In this document: one piece after another, positions 8,941 through 17,815 of the stretch | How the letters are laid out: every line of letters begins with the position of its first letter | Position numbering within the stretch: the stretch's first letter is position 1 | Source of the DNA: Bacteroidetes bacterium UBA2475 | GTDB taxonomy: Bacteria > Bacteroidota > Bacteroidia > B-17B0 > Aurantibacillaceae | Reading direction: 5' to 3' | NCBI GenBank assembly: GCA_002342065.1 | Contig: DDPF01000010.1 | Span: 186,001 to 250,000, forward strand | Length of the DNA stretch: 64,000 nt | Made by a program: the position numbers and the translations under genes | The notes under the pieces: model-generated | The model's input: only the letters and a program-made list of their open reading frames with translations | Told to the model about the DNA's origin: nothing | The model's database searches: none

Positions 8941-10383
8941 ATGAATCTGGAAGAAAAAATAATAGACGAAAGCATCCAGGGAAAAGCCCTGATGGTAGAA
9001 TCGAAAGTTTTAAACGGCAAAAAGCTGTTTTTAGAAAGTTACGGCTGCGCAATGAACTTTAGCGATAGCGAAATTGTAGCTTCTATATTAATGAAAGATG
9101 GTTATACTACCACCCAAAATTACGAAGAAGCCGATATTATTTTTGTGAATACCTGTGCAATACGTGAGAATGCAGAACAAAAGGTGCGTAACCGTTTAAA
9201 TGATTTCAAACGCGTAAAGCAAAAAAATCCAAAAGCGTTGGTAGGCGTTTTAGGCTGTATGGCCGAACGCTTAAAATCTCAATTCTTAGAACAGGAAAAA
9301 TTAGTTGATATAGTTGTAGGCCCGGATTCGTACCGTGATCTACCAAATTTAATTGAAGAAGCAGAAGACGGCCACAAAGCCATAAACGTTATATTAAGTA
9401 AAGAAGAAACTTATGCCGACCTAACGCCCGTGAGGTTGGGTACAAATGGTGTAACTGCATTAATTAGTATTATGCGCGGCTGCGATAACATGTGTAGCTT
9501 TTGTGTAGTACCCTTTACACGTGGAAGAGAAAGAAGTCGCGACCCGGAAAGCATTGTGGCTGAAGCAAAAGATCTTTTTGAAAAAGGTTATAGAGAAGTT
9601 ACTTTATTAGGACAGAATGTAGATAGTTATTTATATAGTGGTGGTGGATTAAAAAAAGAAACGCTAACCGAAGAACAAAAAAAATCAGCAACTAATTTTG
9701 CACAGCTCTTAGAAAAAGTTGCTTTGGTTGCTCCTGAATTACGTATTCGTTTTTCAACCTCGCATCCAAAAGATATGAGTGATGAAGTATTGGAAACAAT
9801 GGCCAGGTATGAGAACATTTGCAAATACGTTCACTTACCTGTACAAAGTGGCAACAGCAAAATTTTAGAAGCCATGAACCGTGGTTACACGCGCGAATGG
9901 TATTTAAATAGAATTGAAGCTATTAATAGAATTCTTCCTGGCTGCGGCATTAGTACAGATATTATTACAGGTTTTTGTGGTGAGACAGAAGAAGATCACG
10001 CAGATACGTTGAGTTTATTAAAACAAGTACAATACGATTACGCGTTTTTATTCATGTATAGCGAAAGACCAAAAACTTTAGCTGAAAGAAAATTTAAAGA
10101 TGATGTACCTGAAGAAATAAAAAGCAGAAGACAAAGCGAAATTGTTGCTGTGCAACGCGAGAACAGTGCTATTAAAACAAAAGCGGGAGTTGGAAAAGTA
10201 CACAAGGTTTTAATTGAAGGCTTCTCAAAAAAATCAGATGAAATGTTTATGGGACGAAACACACAAAATACCGTTTGTGTTTTCCCGAAAGAAAATTATA
10301 AGAAGGGCGATTATGTGAATGTGCTGGTTACTTCGTGTACGGCATCAACTTTGATTGGACATGTAGTGAAGAATCAGGACTAA
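8941..10383 (+). CDS. miaB: tRNA-2-methylthio-N6-dimethylallyladenosine synthase (MiaB)
   Basis: Radical SAM methylthiotransferase that converts i6A37 to ms2i6A37 in tRNAs reading UNN codons. It has 480 residues. The N-terminal MTTase domain carries the three Cys of the auxiliary cluster (SYGCAMN with Cys36, NTCAIREN, GCMAER). The radical SAM motif is CDNMCSFC (CxxxCxxC) and is followed by VPFTRGRERSR. The C-terminus is a TRAM-like tRNA-binding domain (LIEGFSKKSDEMFMGRNTQNTVCVFP). The N-terminus is about 30 residues longer than in E. coli, as often seen in this phylum. In related genomes a sigma-54 activator, lptE and secG follow directly; here a four-helix-bundle gene is inserted first. Confidence 0.95.
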   Translation: MNLEEKIIDESIQGKALMVESKVLNGKKLFLESYGCAMNFSDSEIVASILMKDGYTTTQNYEEADIIFVNTCAIRENAEQKVRNRLNDFKRVKQKNPKALVGVLGCMAERLKSQFLEQEKLVDIVVGPDSYRDLPNLIEEAEDGHKAINVILSKEETYADLTPVRLGTNGVTALISIMRGCDNMCSFCVVPFTRGRERSRDPESIVAEAKDLFEKGYREVTLLGQNVDSYLYSGGGLKKETLTEEQKKSATNFAQLLEKVALVAPELRIRFSTSHPKDMSDEVLETMARYENICKYVHLPVQSGNSKILEAMNRGYTREWYLNRIEAINRILPGCGISTDIITGFCGETEEDHADTLSLLKQVQYDYAFLFMYSERPKTLAERKFKDDVPEEIKSRRQSEIVAVQRENSAIKTKAGVGKVHKVLIEGFSKKSDEMFMGRNTQNTVCVFPKENYKKGDYVNVLVTSCTASTLIGHVVKNQD

Positions 10384-10386
10384 AGG

Positions 10387-10854
10387 GACAACAAGAAACA
10401 AGACTGAAGGCTAGCAAGAGGTAGGACTAAAGAGACGACAAGACTAAAGACTATGGTAAAACATAATTTTAAAAAATTAATTATCTGGCAAGACGCAATG
10501 ACTCTTTGTGATTTAATATATAATTACACAGAAACATTACCGATTAAAGAAAAGTATAATTTAATTAATCAATTAGAAAAATGTGGAGTTTCAATTCCTT
10601 CAAATATTGCTGAAGGTTCTGGAAAAAGAACAAGTAATCATTTTTCTGAATTTTTGACAACATCATTGAGCTCAAGTTATGAAGTGGAAACACAACTTTT
10701 AATTTGCCAAAAAAGAAAATATGGTAACGAAAAAGATCTAGAAAATTTGCTACTAAAGGTAGAAGAATTACAAAAGAAGATATTCAATTTTAGAGAAACA
10801 ATTATAAACGGAAAACAAACAATGCTGTCTTGACTCTTGTTGTCTTGACTCTTG
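10387..10854. mobile_element. Repeat-bounded element carrying the four-helix-bundle gene
   Basis: The gene at 10453-10833 is enclosed by repetitive purine-rich sequence on the left (repeated ACAAGACT / GACTAAAGA units, 10387-10451) and its complement on the right. An 18-nt imperfect inverted repeat pairs 10434-10451 with 10827-10844 (15 of 18 positions). On the right the 13-mer GTCTTGACTCTTG occurs twice in tandem (10827-10839, 10842-10854), and the gene's TGA stop lies inside the first copy. Related CAAGACATAAGACAT sequence occurs without a gene at 24829-24860. No transposase is present, so movement would have to be in trans or by an RNA route. Confidence 0.5.
10453..10833 (+). CDS. Four-helix bundle protein (S23 / Avd-like family), 126 aa
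   Basis: The protein matches the four-helix-bundle family first described from 23S rRNA intervening sequences and related to the Avd accessory protein of diversity-generating retroelements. Signature segments are FKKLIIWQDAMTLCDLIY, SIPSNIAEGSGK (residues 50-61) and the EVETQLLICQKRKY region. Length is typical, about 120 residues. It interrupts the usual miaB/sigma-54 activator order and its ends overlap flanking repeats. Biochemical function is not known; members form positively charged barrels that may bind nucleic acid. No reverse transcriptase is nearby. Confidence 0.85.
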   Translation: MVKHNFKKLIIWQDAMTLCDLIYNYTETLPIKEKYNLINQLEKCGVSIPSNIAEGSGKRTSNHFSEFLTTSLSSSYEVETQLLICQKRKYGNEKDLENLLLKVEELQKKIFNFRETIINGKQTMLS

Positions 10855-10867
10855 AATCTAAAGAACG

Positions 10868-12109
10868 ATGAATACCCAGGATTTAAAACAAAAATTCGGA
10901 ATTATAGGAAACAATACACTGCTTGAAAGAGCTGTGGATATTGCACGTCAGGTTGCACCAACAGATCTTAACGTTGTTATTAATGGTGAGAGTGGAACCG
11001 GTAAAGAAGTGTTTCCGCAGATCATTCATCAAAATAGTGCACGTAAACATGGGCCATATATTGCGGTAAACTGCGGCGCTATTCCTGACGGCACAATTGA
11101 TAGCGAATTATTTGGTCACGAAAAAGGAGCCTTTACTGGAGCAACAGAAGTTCGTAAAGGTTATTTTGAAGTTGCAAACGGCGGCACCATTTTTTTAGAT
11201 GAAGTTGGCGAATTGCCTCTTGCAACACAAGCACGTTTGTTGCGTGTTTTAGAAAGCGGAGAATATATTAAAGTAGGAAGCAGCAAAGTTTTAAAAACAG
11301 ATGTACGTGTTGTTGCCGCTACTAACATTAATTTTTACCAGGCTTTGGAAAAAGAAAAATTCAGACCCGATCTTTATTACCGTTTAAATACTGTGCCTAT
11401 CTATCTTCCGCCATTACGCGAAAGAAAAGATGATATCCATTTATTGTTCAGAAAATTTACGAATGATTTTGCAGCTAAGTACAGAATGCCTGTTATTAAA
11501 TTGACTGCTGATGCTGAACAGGTTTTAATAAATTATTTCTGGCCGGGAAATATCCGTCAGCTAAAAAATATTGCCGAACAAATTTCCATCATTGAAAAGA
11601 ACAGGGAAATAAATGCAGAATTACTTTTAAAATATTTACCACAATACAATTCAAACAATGTACCAACTGTTTTAAGGAACGATAATTTTGCTTCCGGTTC
11701 TGCATTTGAAAGTGCCGACAAAGAAATTATCTTTAAAGTTCTACGCGATACGCGTGCCGAGCTGAACGACCTTAAAAAAGTAGTATACGACCTTGTATCT
11801 GCGGCAACCGGAAAAATTAATACAATTAAATCGGATGACGTGCAGATCATAAACAGAATTTATAACGGTGGTGAACTAAGTAACGAAACTAATGCTTTAA
11901 GTTTTCATTCACCCAATCTTCAAACCAATGGCGCAAACAGCCAGGTAATTGAAGTGGAAGAAACTTTATCATTACAGGATAAGGAAATTGATATGATCAA
12001 AAAAGCCTTACGTAAACACAAAGGCAAACGTAAGTACGCCGCAAAAGAATTGGGTATTAGCGAAAGAACCCTTTACCGTAAAATTAACGAATACAAAATA
12101 GAAGAATAA
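10868..12109 (+). CDS. Sigma-54-dependent transcriptional activator (no receiver domain)
   Basis: A AAA+ enhancer-binding protein of 413 residues. It begins almost at once with the AAA+ domain: Walker A GESGTGKE at about residue 41, the sigma-54 contact loop GAFTGA intact in HEKGAFTGATE, and Walker B-type FLDEVGELP. The C-terminus is a Fis-type helix-turn-helix (KYAAKELGISERTLYRKINEY, about 386-406). There is no response-regulator, PAS or GAF input domain, so activity may be set by abundance or by an unidentified partner. It is 1 nt from lptE. This pairing is common in the phylum, but its target genes are not evident here; I saw no clear -24/-12 promoter in the window. Confidence 0.9.
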   Translation: MNTQDLKQKFGIIGNNTLLERAVDIARQVAPTDLNVVINGESGTGKEVFPQIIHQNSARKHGPYIAVNCGAIPDGTIDSELFGHEKGAFTGATEVRKGYFEVANGGTIFLDEVGELPLATQARLLRVLESGEYIKVGSSKVLKTDVRVVAATNINFYQALEKEKFRPDLYYRLNTVPIYLPPLRERKDDIHLLFRKFTNDFAAKYRMPVIKLTADAEQVLINYFWPGNIRQLKNIAEQISIIEKNREINAELLLKYLPQYNSNNVPTVLRNDNFASGSAFESADKEIIFKVLRDTRAELNDLKKVVYDLVSAATGKINTIKSDDVQIINRIYNGGELSNETNALSFHSPNLQTNGANSQVIEVEETLSLQDKEIDMIKKALRKHKGKRKYAAKELGISERTLYRKINEYKIEE

Positions 12110-12110
12110 G

Positions 12111-12611
12111 TTGCGCAATTTAATTACATACTTAATTGTTTTTGCATTTGCATTAAGCTCGTGCAAAACAAAAGTGTCGTTAAGCGGTGCAACTATTCCA
12201 CCTGAAGCAAAAACTATAAGCGTTGGTTTTTTTACGAATAATACTTCTTTAGGTGCTCCAAGTTTATCGCAACGTTTTACCGAAAAACTACGCGATGTTG
12301 TTTCGCAACAAACCAACCTTGCACTCATCAAACAAAATGGCGACTTGCAGTTTGAAGGCTATATTTCGGATTACAATGTATCGCCAATTGCGATATCTGC
12401 CGATCAGGCGAGCCAAAACAGAATGACCATATCGGTTAGTGTAAAATATATTAATAAATTTGAAGAGTCGAAGAACTTTGAACAGACCTTTACACGTTTT
12501 AAAGACGTAGCAAGTGATAAAAATATTTCGAGCATAGAACCCGAACTAGTACAGGAAATTTACAGACAATTAACCGAGGATATTTTTAATAAGGCTTTTA
12601 ATAATTGGTAA
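12111..12611 (+). CDS. lptE: LptE-family lipoprotein
   Basis: LptE is the outer-membrane lipoprotein that plugs LptD and helps insert lipopolysaccharide. The 166 residues carry a lipoprotein signal ending ALSSC (Cys18), followed by a compact alpha/beta domain with the family pattern of TISVGFFTNNT near the start and LTEDIFNKAFNNW at the end. The start is a TTG directly after the stop of the sigma-54 activator gene; no ATG lies before the lipobox. A later LptG-type permease at 26 kb belongs to the same transport pathway. Assignment rests on position and the Bacteroidota LptE pattern. Confidence 0.85.
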   Translation: MRNLITYLIVFAFALSSCKTKVSLSGATIPPEAKTISVGFFTNNTSLGAPSLSQRFTEKLRDVVSQQTNLALIKQNGDLQFEGYISDYNVSPIAISADQASQNRMTISVSVKYINKFEESKNFEQTFTRFKDVASDKNISSIEPELVQEIYRQLTEDIFNKAFNNW

Positions 12612-12612
12612 G

Positions 12613-13515
12613 ATGCAAGCGGCCGAACTTCTAAAATATATAAAAGATCCAAATTTGCTTAATAAGCAAAGTACTACCGACTTGCAAAAATTGGTAAATG
12701 ACTTCCCTTATTTTCAAACAGCGCATTTGTTATTAAGCATGTCTTCAAAAAAATGGGATGCTTCTGTTTACCAGCAAAGCCTAAAAAAAACAGCTATTGT
12801 TGCTACTAACCGCGCTCATTTATTTTCTTTGATCCATCAGTTAGAAAATAATTTAACGGATGAAAAAGAAGAAAAAATAGTTGAGGAAAAAGTTTTTGAG
12901 CAAAAAAATGTTGTTGAAGATCAAAAACACGAACTGAATATTTTAAAAGCAACCGATGTTATTACTGAAACTAAAAAGGAAGAAGTTTTAGTTTCAACAA
13001 AAAAAGTTTTAGATGCTGAAGAAGTTTTAGAAAAAGAAATTCAAAAAAATGTTATAGAATCTTTTGTAGAAAAAGAAATTTTAAAAACACAAGAGCTTCA
13101 TCACCCAATTGAAATTAAAAAAGAAGAGCCCGCTAATTTTAGCGACTGGTTATTATTTTTAAGAAAGAATAACGGACAGTCTTACGAGAATATTGAAGAA
13201 AAAGTAAACGAACAAAAAGAAAAAAATAAAACATCAACTAAAAAGGAAAAAAATAAAGCGCTAATTGATAGGATAATTGAGACCAATCCGGGTTTGATAA
13301 GGAACAAAGAAGAGCCTAAATTTTACACCCCGGATAGCAAGGCAAAAGAGAGCTTAATTGAGAATGAACACCTTGTAACAGAGACTTTGGCCAAGATCTA
13401 CGCTTTGCAAGGTAGTGTAAATAAGGCAGTTAGAGCTTATGAGATATTAAGTTTGAGATTTCCACAAAAAAGTGCTTACTTTGCATCCCTGATTGAAAAA
13501 TTAAAAAACCAATAA
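12613..13515 (+). CDS. Conserved Bacteroidota protein with TPR-like C-terminus, 300 aa
   Basis: The N-terminal 80 residues form a helical domain (KYIKDPNLLNKQSTTDLQKL, then FQTAHLLLSM). A low-complexity Glu/Lys-rich middle (about 85-160) follows. The C-terminal 55 residues resemble a single TPR-type helical pair (SLIENEHLVTETLAKIYALQ, VNKAVRAYEILSLRFPQKSAYF). No enzyme motif is visible. The gene sits between lptE and secG, with 1 and 12 nt spacing, and is almost certainly in that operon. This order is frequent in the phylum, which suggests an envelope-related scaffolding role, but that is inference. Confidence 0.75.
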   Translation: MQAAELLKYIKDPNLLNKQSTTDLQKLVNDFPYFQTAHLLLSMSSKKWDASVYQQSLKKTAIVATNRAHLFSLIHQLENNLTDEKEEKIVEEKVFEQKNVVEDQKHELNILKATDVITETKKEEVLVSTKKVLDAEEVLEKEIQKNVIESFVEKEILKTQELHHPIEIKKEEPANFSDWLLFLRKNNGQSYENIEEKVNEQKEKNKTSTKKEKNKALIDRIIETNPGLIRNKEEPKFYTPDSKAKESLIENEHLVTETLAKIYALQGSVNKAVRAYEILSLRFPQKSAYFASLIEKLKNQ

Positions 13516-13527
13516 AAAATATATAAC

Positions 13528-13863
13528 ATGATCTTTTCGATTTTAATTATTGTAGTGTGCATCTTACTGATCTTAGTAGTATTAGTTCAAAACTCTAAAG
13601 GTGGTGGTATTCAAAGTCAGTTTGGCGCTGCAACACAAATTATGGGTGTTAAACGTGGTACCGAATTTATTGAGAAAGCAACCTGGGGTTTAGCCATGGT
13701 ATTAATTCTTTTAAGCATTTTAATGGCGCCAAAAAGCAGCATGACCCAATCTACAGATGAAAACAATGGTTCTATTGCTAAAAAGAAAGCGCAAAGCGCA
13801 GTAGCAATACCTCAGCAACAACAAGCACCGGTGCAACAAAACCCACCGGTACAACAACCTTAA
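13528..13863 (+). CDS. secG: Protein translocase subunit SecG
   Basis: SecG is a small membrane subunit of the SecYEG channel. The 111 residues show two membrane helices (1-20 and about 53-73) joined by the conserved loop VLVQNSKGGGIQSQFG. The loop continues into GAATQIMGVKRGTEFIEKATW. A Gln/Pro-rich tail of about 35 residues (QQQQAPVQQNPPVQQP) follows, longer than in E. coli but usual in the phylum. It is the last gene of the lptE operon, with a strong hairpin terminator 24 nt after the stop. The groES-groEL pair that often follows in relatives is absent. Confidence 0.93.
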   Translation: MIFSILIIVVCILLILVVLVQNSKGGGIQSQFGAATQIMGVKRGTEFIEKATWGLAMVLILLSILMAPKSSMTQSTDENNGSIAKKKAQSAVAIPQQQQAPVQQNPPVQQP

Positions 13864-13887
13864 TAACTAACGCATTCACATATTTTT

Positions 13888-13917
13888 AAAAGCCATCTTT
13901 TTAAGGTGGCTTTTTTG
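13888..13917 (+). terminator. Rho-independent terminator after secG
   Basis: A stem of about 12 bp (AAAAGCCATCTT with AAGGTGGCTTTT, one G-T pair) closes a TTT loop and runs straight into a six-T tract. It is one of the best terminators in the window and marks the end of the sigma-54 activator-lptE-secG operon. Confidence 0.85.
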
Positions 13918-13999
13918 TTGCCTTTTATTTAACAGCATAAAATTTGCTTTTTACCTTTTTTATACTACATTTATTAAACAGAACATGTCTCTTTTTAAA

Positions 14000-15013
14000 A
14001 TGAAAAAAATAAGTGTTATAATTTTTTTATTCTTTTTTACATTTGTTTTAAATGCGCAACAGAATTTGGTGCCGAATCATTCTTTTGAAGTAATCGACAC
14101 TTGCCCAGGCCCTGGCTATAGCCCTTCTCATTACGCAAAGCATTGGTTTGATATAAGAAATTCCCCTGATCTTTTTTCAGTTTGTGATACTTCTGGAGGA
14201 GATTATTTGGTGCCAAATAATTCTTTTGGATATCAATGCCCTTCAAACGGTAGTTCTTATATTGGTTTATATAGCTTCACCTCTCCATCACTTAATAGTT
14301 GCGTAAATGAATTAGCAGCATCGAAGCTAAAAGACTCCTTGATTAAAAATATCAAATATTATGTGTCTTACAAAGTTGTAAGGTCAAACGGAATACCGGG
14401 GTTTCCAATGAAATATGCTACATCAAAGCAAGGAATGAAACTGTTTACAAAAAAACCTACTTATGTAACAGGATTTTCTAATGATAATTACGTAAATAAT
14501 TTTTCACAAATAAATACAAGTCAAGTTATTATTGATACCCTTAATTGGACGACAATAAAAACTTCGTTCATTGCTGATAGTAATTATAAATACCTTTCCA
14601 TTGGTAGTTTTCATGATTATGGCAATTCTGATACAACTAAGGTTTTTAATGGAAGCGGTATTCATTCTGCTTATTACTATTTTGATGATATTTGTTTATC
14701 AACAGATTCATTAATATGTAACATTAATATTCAGAGCCAATGTGTAACATATACTGCTTTAAAAGATCACAATAAAAACAATAATGAAGAAATTTATATT
14801 CATCCAAATCCCTGCAATGAATCTTTTTATATTAAAGGTGTTAAGCATAATTCTCATTGGAAACTATTAAGTATTGATGGCGACATAATGCGGTCAGGAA
14901 ATATTTCTGAAAATGAATATATTATAATAAACGATTTACCCGAATCAGTATATGTTCTGCAATTATATACAGACCAAGGCGTCCTCAGAAAAAAAATAAT
15001 TGTTAAACATTAA
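14000..15013 (+). CDS. Secreted protein with T9SS type A C-terminal domain
   Basis: An exported protein of 337 residues from the ATG at 14000, which begins a standard signal peptide (MKKISVIIFLFFFTFVLNAQ). An ATG at 13985 would add five residues before the signal and is less likely. The body opens with QNLVPNHSFE, like carbohydrate-binding-module or lectin-like secreted proteins. It includes several Cys and ends in a T9SS type A sorting domain (IYIHPNPCNESFYIKG, then the LPESVYVLQLYTDQG strand and KKIIVKH). It is followed 13 nt later by the interrupted S74/T9SS gene. The ligand is unknown. Confidence 0.8.
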   Translation: MKKISVIIFLFFFTFVLNAQQNLVPNHSFEVIDTCPGPGYSPSHYAKHWFDIRNSPDLFSVCDTSGGDYLVPNNSFGYQCPSNGSSYIGLYSFTSPSLNSCVNELAASKLKDSLIKNIKYYVSYKVVRSNGIPGFPMKYATSKQGMKLFTKKPTYVTGFSNDNYVNNFSQINTSQVIIDTLNWTTIKTSFIADSNYKYLSIGSFHDYGNSDTTKVFNGSGIHSAYYYFDDICLSTDSLICNINIQSQCVTYTALKDHNKNNNEEIYIHPNPCNESFYIKGVKHNSHWKLLSIDGDIMRSGNISENEYIIINDLPESVYVLQLYTDQGVLRKKIIVKH

Positions 15014-15026
15014 AAACTAAAAATTT

Positions 15027-17678
15027 ATGAAAAAACAACTTTTGATTTTCGGGCTTTGTAGCCTGAGTGTACTTTCTATTGCACAAGATAAATGGGATAC
15101 AGATGCCAACATTCTTGATAACAATGCGCGATTTGGCTCAAAGAACAACAAAGGTTTTAAAATTGTAACTGATAATCAAACTACAATTGATGTTGATAAT
15201 AGTGGAAAGATAAAGTTTAAAAAGAAGGTAGAGTTTGAAAACACTTTTATAGCTGATAGCATCAGGGTAAATAATTACTTAGTAGCAGATAGTATTAAAA
15301 CTAGGATTTTAAAGGTTGGAAATAATTCTTTAGTGTTAGGTGGGTTTCCTCAACCAGGAGGAGACAACATACAGTCTACAAATGGGGTAATTAATTTTGG
15401 CAATTCTACCCCTGCTACATTTCCAAATATCAATATCTCAATTGGTTCTCAATTTGCAGGGCCATTTACTGCAGCACGGGCAAAATTATTTGTAAACGGC
15501 CGTACAGGTTTAAATTTCACAAATCCTCTAAGTACATTAGGTATTGGTGGCAATCAATCATTAGGAGCAGGTTTCGCAGGATTAAATGCACCAGTTAACG
15601 GTTTAATTGTTGAAGGCTTTACAGGCGCAGGTACATCAAACCCTTTAAGGCAACTAGATGTTTTTACACCGGGTAATGTCCCTCAAATGCGTGTTACACG
15701 TTTTACAAACACACAGTTTACAGATATAAATGTAAATAATAGTGGAGATTATATTTTGCTACCAACAAATACAGCGTTACCCATTCCTCAACGTCCACGT
15801 TTTGTTGGAATCCAGACTAACACACCGGGGAATACTTTAGAAATAAATTCACAAATAGCAAACTCTGCCACTCCAAACGGTGGCCCCGTAGCCCCAACCT
15901 TTGGCCCGCCAACAGGTGCCAGCGGGTTAAGGTTTTCAGATCTTAATAATACAAGTATTCCTCAAAACAATACAAGTGGCCGGGTGCTTTCTTTAAACGC
16001 AGCCGGTGATGTAATTTTAGTGCCGGATGGTGGTGGTAGCGGCCCAGGTGGTGCAACTGCAAAAAACGGTTTAAACACAACCGTTGGTTTTCCTGATGTT
16101 GAATTAGGCGGCACACTCATAAGGGCAACCACTGTAGATCAGAATAATTTTAATTTAGTTTGGAATGGCGTGGGCAGGTTTGGTATTGGCGATAATCTTT
16201 TAGTTACAACTCTTGATCCAACTTCGCGCATTCACTTTAATACGAATACAGAAATCAATACAATTTTTACAGAAAATAATACGGTTTCAAACTCTAATAC
16301 CTATGCCGGTTTGTTTTTATCATCAGGCAATAACACTATTCCCAATCGTTCAAATACCGGGCTTTATGCTGAAGGGCGTTTTGGCTCAACTGTTAATACA
16401 GGCATTGAGGCCAGGGCCACCAGTGGGTCACCGGCTAATAATACTGGTGTAACTTCTTTTGCAACCGGAGCACTTACTACCATGGCCTATTTTGGACAAT
16501 CGTTTGGTAATCCTGCATTAACAATTACTAATCGCGGATTCCAATCGTAAGCGGCGTTTGGAAATGATGTGGTTGGAGGAGATTTTGGCGCAACAGCAGA
16601 TGCCAATACTAACAGAGCTTTTGCTGTTACTGGCACTCTAAATTATGCAAATTTTTCAACCAGCCTTGTTACTGCGGCAGCAGTTTCGGGCTTTGTAACC
16701 GGTACAGGTACTACCAAAACCAAATATGCAGTTTTAGGAATCACAGATGACCAAAATGACGATGGAAACGTAGGCATTGCGGGCCTAATAGGCGCAAACG
16801 GATATGCGAGCCCTGTGCTTTTTTCAGCAAATCCAGCTGCTACAACGATGCCAAATATTGCAGTTTATGGAGGTTTTTTTACAGCATCGCAAAACTTTAA
16901 TAATTCGGCTCCCAATAATTACGCAGGATATTTTGATGGCGATGTTTATATAAATGGCCCATCTAACGCTCCTGGTTATGCTTTAACATCTGACCAACAA
17001 TTTAAAACTAATATTGATACTATACCAAACGCATTGTCAATTATTGAACAATTAAAACCAAGATCATTTTATTTTGATACAACTAATGCTTATGGCATGA
17101 ATTTCAGCAATAAAAAACAATATGGTTTAATTGCACAAGATGTACAAATAGTTTTACCAGAGTTAATTGGCACAGCTAATAAATTAGGTAAAAAAGATAC
17201 TTTAGGCAATGTTGTAGAGCAAGCTATTAATTACAAAACCTTAAACTATAATGCTTTGTTTGCTATTATGTTAAAAGGTATGCAAGAACAACAAGATCGT
17301 ATTGACAGTTTAGTTAACGTACAAAGTAACGCACGTATAATTAATCCTGCTAATACTTCTAATCCCACAAACGCAACTACCTTAAACAAACAAAATGTTA
17401 CTTTAAGTAATGCAGATATGTTGGTTTTGGATCAAAACCAACCTAACCCTTTTAGCGAGAGCACAGTTATAAAATACAATGTGCCCGAGAAATATGGTTA
17501 CGCGCAGTTAATTTTTACAACTATTGAAGGCCGTATTTTAAAAACAATTGATATCACCAAAAAAGGTCCGGGCGAAATTACAGTTTATGCTAACGATCTC
17601 ACTAACGGTATTTATACTTACACTTTAGTGGTTGATGGTAAAACAGTTGATAGTAAGAAAATGTTGAAACAGAACTAA
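15027..17678 (+). pseudogene. T9SS surface protein with S74 chaperone domain, interrupted by an in-frame TAA
   Basis: Two open stretches in the same frame, 15027-16550 (507 codons) and 16551-17678, are separated only by a TAA at 16548-16550. The first half has the signal peptide (MKKQLLIFGLCSLSVLSIAQ) and a Gly/Asn/Thr-rich repetitive surface region. The second half continues the same composition. It carries a peptidase S74-type intramolecular chaperone domain (SDQQFKTNI with the Ser and Lys of the self-cleavage pair, then KKQYGLIAQDVQ) and ends with a T9SS sorting domain (NQPNPFSESTVIKYNVP). Neither half makes sense alone: one lacks secretion to the surface, the other lacks a signal peptide. 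The full form would be about 882 residues. It is either a recent nonsense mutation, a sequencing error or stop readthrough. Confidence 0.85.
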
Positions 17679-17699
17679 GACAGTCATGTTTAAACTAAG

Positions 17700-17735
17700 C
17701 CCTGCATTGTGATTTCAATGCGGGGTTTTTGTTTT
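17700..17735 (+). terminator. Rho-independent terminator
   Basis: CCCTGCATTG (17700-17709) pairs with CAATGCGGGG (17716-17725) around a 6-nt loop with one G-T pair. TTTTTGTTTT follows. It ends the two-gene surface-protein block. Confidence 0.85.
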
Positions 17736-17793
17736 AAACAACTTACATGTTAACACATATTTAAATTTTTAGTTAATAATTGAACAGTCTTTT

Positions 17794-17801
17794 TAACTTT
17801 G
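17794..17801 (+). promoter_or_regulatory. Candidate -7 promoter element for aspartate kinase
   Basis: TAACTTTG matches TAnnTTTG and lies 14 nt before the ATG at 17816. The upstream TTTG element is not clear (only T-rich sequence about 22 nt upstream). Confidence 0.4.
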
Positions 17802-17815
17802 TAAAAAAATAATTT

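Noticed and set aside
10387..10451. CRISPR-like short repeats left of the four-helix-bundle gene
   Set aside because: The repeats are irregular in length and sequence, there are no spacers of constant size, and no cas genes lie in the window.
10868..12109. NtrC-type two-component response regulator
   Set aside because: There is no receiver domain before the AAA+ core; the Walker A motif starts at about residue 41.
16548..16550. Selenocysteine or pyrrolysine recoding at the internal stop of the S74/T9SS gene
   Set aside because: The codon is TAA, not TGA or TAG, and no known recoding RNA element is evident next to it. A mutation or sequencing error is simpler.
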